Below, piece by piece: positions 5,664 through 8,042 of a stretch of DNA of 8,042 nt; the stretch's first letter is position 1; each line of letters starts with the position of its first letter. Position numbers and translations under genes: made by a program. The notes under the pieces were generated by a model. The model saw nothing but the letters and a program-made list of their open reading frames with translations. It did no database searches and was not told the DNA's origin. The DNA is taken from NCBI GenBank assembly GCA_022614705.1, contig JAKEIB010000138.1:1-8042 (forward strand), written 5' to 3'. The DNA comes from Planctomycetota bacterium (GTDB lineage Bacteria; Planctomycetota; Planctomycetia; Pirellulales; Lacipirellulaceae).

Positions 5664-6617
5664 GGTGTGAACCCTGCGGCGAGGCACGGCAAAAAATCGC
5701 AGGCCGACGACGCCGGTGAGCAAAGGCAGAAAAGGTCCCGGTTCAGGCACGGAACCGCCGCTGCCGGTGGGCATCTCGCCGAAGCGCATCCGCCAAAACG
5801 TATAGTCGCCATTGTCGATCGTGCCGCTTTCGTCGCCGTCGGCGCCGCTGCCCGGTGGGTCGGCCGATTGGCCAAACGTTTTTCGCCACAGAACGTAGTC
5901 GGCGGCGTCGACGACACCGTCTTGATTGTAGTCGCCGGTAGGATCGGGAATGGTTGGGGCCGCCAGCGCTCGGATGTTATCGAGATAAAATTCGCCACCG
6001 CCAAAGCTCGTGTCTGCGCCATTAAAGCTGTCTTCTGGATTATGCAGGATGCGAAAGTGTATGACCTGCGACAGGGCATCGTCGATATCCTGGCCTCCAA
6101 TAGGAATAAAATCCGACGACAGAACGTCGAACGTAATTCGGTGCCATTGATTGTCGCTGGACACTTGAATCGCGGACGTAACGTACGTGTCGCCAGAACC
6201 ACCGGGACCGGGACCTGAAGGCCCGCCGGCAATTCCCAGGCGCATCATTAAGGGAAAACTGTTCGAGCTAGGCCCCAAAACATCGAGCTCGACACGCGCC
6301 ACGCCGGCCGCGGTCCAATTGCCTGTCCAGTTGGTCGAATCGTTTAAGACGATGAGCCTCGCAACGCTACCACCAGCACCCGACGTTGCCATCCAGAGAG
6401 AATGATCGCCGCTGCCTGAGGGTCCGAAATCCGTTTGAATCGCCGGAAAATCGCCTAGGGACCCAACACGCCAGTCCTGCAGCGTGCCGTCATTAAAGTT
6501 GTCGACGTGCCCCGTCGTGATTGACCAAGTGGCTGTGGTCCAAAAGCCCCAGCTGACGCCAACCACAAGCATGCAAACGAAAGGGCAGCGAAGCTGGACA
6601 TGGAAAGCGTGGCGCAT
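5658..6617 (-). CDS. Secreted PEP-CTERM protein with a jelly-roll-like domain and dockerin-like repeats
   Basis: A 319-residue exported protein. The N terminus has a hydrophobic signal (about 11-32, PFVCMLVVGVSWGFWTTATW) with no clear AxA site. Residues 38-217 begin DNFNDGTLQDWRVG and end GGGEFYLDNIRA. That is the typical opening and closing of a carbohydrate-binding or laminin-G-like beta-sandwich in planctomycete secreted proteins (inference from pattern). Residues 228-282 are a dockerin-like pair, GDYNQDGVVDAADYVLWRK and DGDESGTIDNGDYTFW, near-identical in layout to the neighbour's. The tail is VPEPG (290-294), a hydrophobic segment (295-310) and RRR (313-315), a PEP-CTERM signal for exosortase. 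The start is supported by GGAG six bases before the ATG. Longer in-frame starts up to 6731 lack this. The gap to the next minus-strand gene is 181 bases. Confidence 0.88.
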   Translation of the reverse strand: MRHAFHVQLRCPFVCMLVVGVSWGFWTTATWSITTGHVDNFNDGTLQDWRVGSLGDFPAIQTDFGPSGSGDHSLWMATSGAGGSVARLIVLNDSTNWTGNWTAAGVARVELDVLGPSSNSFPLMMRLGIAGGPSGPGPGGSGDTYVTSAIQVSSDNQWHRITFDVLSSDFIPIGGQDIDDALSQVIHFRILHNPEDSFNGADTSFGGGEFYLDNIRALAAPTIPDPTGDYNQDGVVDAADYVLWRKTFGQSADPPGSGADGDESGTIDNGDYTFWRMRFGEMPTGSGGSVPEPGPFLPLLTGVVGLRFFAVPRRRVHTN

Positions 6618-6623
6618 CGACAA

Positions 6624-6627
6624 CTCC
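6624..6627 (-). promoter_or_regulatory. Ribosome binding site for the start at 6617
   Basis: GGAG on the minus strand lies six bases before the ATG at 6617, which favours this start over upstream in-frame codons. Confidence 0.55.
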
Positions 6628-6644
6628 GAGCCAAAACGACGAAG

Positions 6645-6676
6645 TGGTTGAACCAGGAACCGGCAAACTGGTTGAA
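6645..6676. repeat. Direct repeat TGGTTGAA, 24-base period
   Basis: Two copies of TGGTTGAA start 24 bases apart, about 30 and 50 bases upstream of the PEP-CTERM start at 6617. Their position suits a regulator site, but eight-base repeats can occur by chance. Confidence 0.3.
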
Positions 6677-6815
6677 ACAAAGTGCGAGGTTTCAAACGCC
6701 CTGGCCCAGCGCTCGATGTACGCCCTGGCAATAGTATCCTCGATCAGTGCAAGAATTTCAAGTAGTTTTCTTGCGCCTGTTAGGGAGTGGCATGCGATCA
6801 AAGATCGGCATCGAG

Positions 6816-6868
6816 CTAGCCGGAGGGCCATGCCCTCCGGATCCCGGTCCGCGTGGCGGGCCGGCTAG
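6816..6868. repeat. GC-rich palindromic element with alternative folds
   Basis: CCGGAGGGC (6820-6828) and GCCCTCCGG (6832-6840) form a nine-base stem around CAT. The overlapping CTAGCCGG (6816-6823) can instead pair with CCGGCTAG (6861-6868). The two folds exclude each other. It is another likely interspersed palindrome. It lies between divergent genes, so a terminator role is unlikely. Confidence 0.6.
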
Positions 6869-7040
6869 TCTTTACACACGATCCACCAAGCAATATTTCA
6901 AAAGACTTCGCACTTCTTGCGGCCCGATCGCCCTTGGAGACACACTAATCTAGTAGACGTGCAAACCAGGGATCCAACGCGTGGTCAGTGTTTCCGTACC
7001 AATTGACGTATCCGCCCGGCAAACTTTTTCCGCGGGCGGT

Positions 7041-8042
7041 ATGATTGTCGCAACCGATGGCGAGCTGCTGATGCGGTTCGTTCGGCACGGCGACCAGAGC
7101 GCGTTTGCTGAAGTCGTCGAGCGGCATGGTCGGCTCGTGTGGATGGTCTGCCGTCAGATTTTGCGGCAGCACCAGGACGTGGAAGATGCTTTTCAGGCAA
7201 CGTTTCTCATCCTCGCACAGCGCGCGCAGGCGATCCGTGCGGCCGACTCGGCGGCGGCGTGGCTGCTGAAGGTTGCACAGCGGACCGCGCTGGCGGCGCG
7301 ACGGAAGCGCACCCGCCGCCGCGAAGAATCTCTGGCGGCCGAGCCGCCGCAAGGTGAAGGGGCGTTCCCCGTGATCCACGAACGAGAGATGCGTTACGCG
7401 CTGCTGGACGAACTGCGAATGTTGCCGGCGCGCTATCAGACGCCGCTCATCATGCGATACCTCGAAGGAGAATCCCGGCGAGCGATTGCCGAGCAGACCG
7501 ATTCGACGGTCGGCCAAGTTCAAGGGCGTCTTGCCCGTGGTCGACGAATGTTGCGGTCACGGCTGGTGCGGCGTGGCGTGTCGCTATCGCTGGCGGCCGG
7601 CACGATCGCCGGCACCAGCTCCCAAGCCACGGCCGCGGTCACGTCTACATTGGTGGCCGCAACGGCCAAGAGTTGTCTCGCATTGAAGATCTCCGGCGCC
7701 GCGGGCAGCGCTTCGCCCGCCGCGCTCCAACTTGCACACGAAGGAGTGAAAGCCATGTGGTGGGCATCGATTTTCAAAACAACAATGGCGGTGACGAGTA
7801 CGCTGATGGTGGCCGCGGTGGTGTGGGCCGTTCCAACGGGCGGTGGCGGTGCGACGAACGAAACAGCCGGCCCGGAAACGCCGGCTGGCATCGCCCTCGA
7901 AGCGAATGCCGACCAGCCAGCACCGACCCCGGAAACGCCAGCGGTTGCCGTTGCTTCCAACCCCGGCGAGGAGGTGCAATGGGTCGCGAACCCGCTGCCG
8001 CCAGAACGGCAGCAGCTGAGCAATCTCATTGCGCAATTAACG
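7041..8042 (+). CDS. ECF sigma factor with membrane-anchored C-terminal extension, partial
   Basis: The frame is open for 334 codons to the right edge, so the 3' end is missing. Residues 8-77 form sigma region 2, with LLMRFVRHGDQSAF, the DVEDAFQATFLIL core (46-58) and AAWLLKVAQRTAL (72-84). A basic linker follows. Residues 114-175 form region 4 with a helix-turn-helix ending GRLARGRRMLRSRL, which binds the -35 element. The extension begins with an alanine-rich segment (180-230), then a predicted membrane helix TTMAVTSTLMVAAVVWAV (247-264) and a proline-rich stretch beyond it. Planctomycetes are known for ECF sigma factors with such fused C-terminal sensor parts in place of a separate anti-sigma factor. 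The protein is likely tethered to the cytoplasmic membrane, with its tail outside. The ATG at 7041 has no clear ribosome binding site. A GTG at 6981 behind AGGGA is an alternative that adds 20 unconserved residues. Confidence 0.9.
   Translation, partial: MIVATDGELLMRFVRHGDQSAFAEVVERHGRLVWMVCRQILRQHQDVEDAFQATFLILAQRAQAIRAADSAAAWLLKVAQRTALAARRKRTRRREESLAAEPPQGEGAFPVIHEREMRYALLDELRMLPARYQTPLIMRYLEGESRRAIAEQTDSTVGQVQGRLARGRRMLRSRLVRRGVSLSLAAGTIAGTSSQATAAVTSTLVAATAKSCLALKISGAAGSASPAALQLAHEGVKAMWWASIFKTTMAVTSTLMVAAVVWAVPTGGGGATNETAGPETPAGIALEANADQPAPTPETPAVAVASNPGEEVQWVANPLPPERQQLSNLIAQLT

Larger units (their letters stand above)
6618..7040. other. Divergent spacer between a PEP-CTERM gene and the sigma factor gene
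   Basis: About 423 bases with no credible gene. It carries a direct repeat of TGGTTGAA (6645-6652 and 6669-6676) and a GC-rich palindrome (6816-6868). Promoters for both flanking genes must be here, but I found no strong consensus pair. Confidence 0.55.

Noticed and set aside
5409..6218. A 269-codon plus-strand frame across the PEP-CTERM genes
   Set aside because: It runs antisense to two genes with clear signal peptides, dockerin-like repeats and PEP-CTERM tails.
6618..7040. tRNA, small RNA or transposase remnant in the divergent spacer
   Set aside because: No cloverleaf, transposase motif or terminal repeat with target duplication could be seen by eye.
6945..7523. A 192-codon minus-strand frame opposite the sigma factor
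   Set aside because: The plus strand encodes clear sigma regions 2 and 4 there; the minus product has no recognisable family.

Overview
The window looks like chromosomal DNA of a planctomycete, most likely of the Pirellulales type (inference, no marker gene). Three things suggest this: secreted proteins that combine a tandem GDYNxDG...DYxxWRK dockerin-like segment with a C-terminal PEP-CTERM anchor; an ECF sigma factor with a long alanine-rich and membrane-spanning C-terminal extension; and several long palindromic elements between genes. GC content is high and intergenic regions are long.

Layout. On the minus strand at the left edge are argH (argininosuccinate lyase, 1532 to 117) and, 35 bases downstream, the first 27 codons of a gene for an exported protein (81 to 1). 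A 345-base spacer then leads to a plus-strand gene for a 94-residue single-pass membrane protein (1878-2162). A 404-base spacer follows, holding a long palindrome and a possible promoter. Next is the most notable gene, 2567-4372. It encodes a 601-residue exported protein with one ordinary c-type heme domain, followed by what reads as an outer-membrane beta-barrel that carries a second CxxCH motif and ends in phenylalanine. I read it as a fused cytochrome-porin.

The convergent spacer 4373-4639 is almost entirely two nested palindromic elements. Two minus-strand genes for PEP-CTERM/dockerin-like secreted proteins follow (5476 to 4640 and 6617 to 5658). They share a short sequence element at their 3' ends. 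A 423-base divergent spacer, again with a GC-rich palindrome, precedes a plus-strand ECF sigma factor gene (7041 to beyond the right edge) with a predicted transmembrane helix after sigma region 4.

How they may work together. ArgH catalyses the last step of arginine synthesis and is a housekeeping gene unrelated to its neighbours. The cytochrome-porin, the small membrane protein and the PEP-CTERM proteins all concern the cell envelope, but nothing in the sequence proves one pathway. The best candidate for an undescribed system is the diheme cytochrome-porin fusion. By analogy with the known monoheme fusion Cyc2 and the multi-protein Mtr porin-cytochrome complexes, it could carry electrons across the outer membrane. 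That role is inference.
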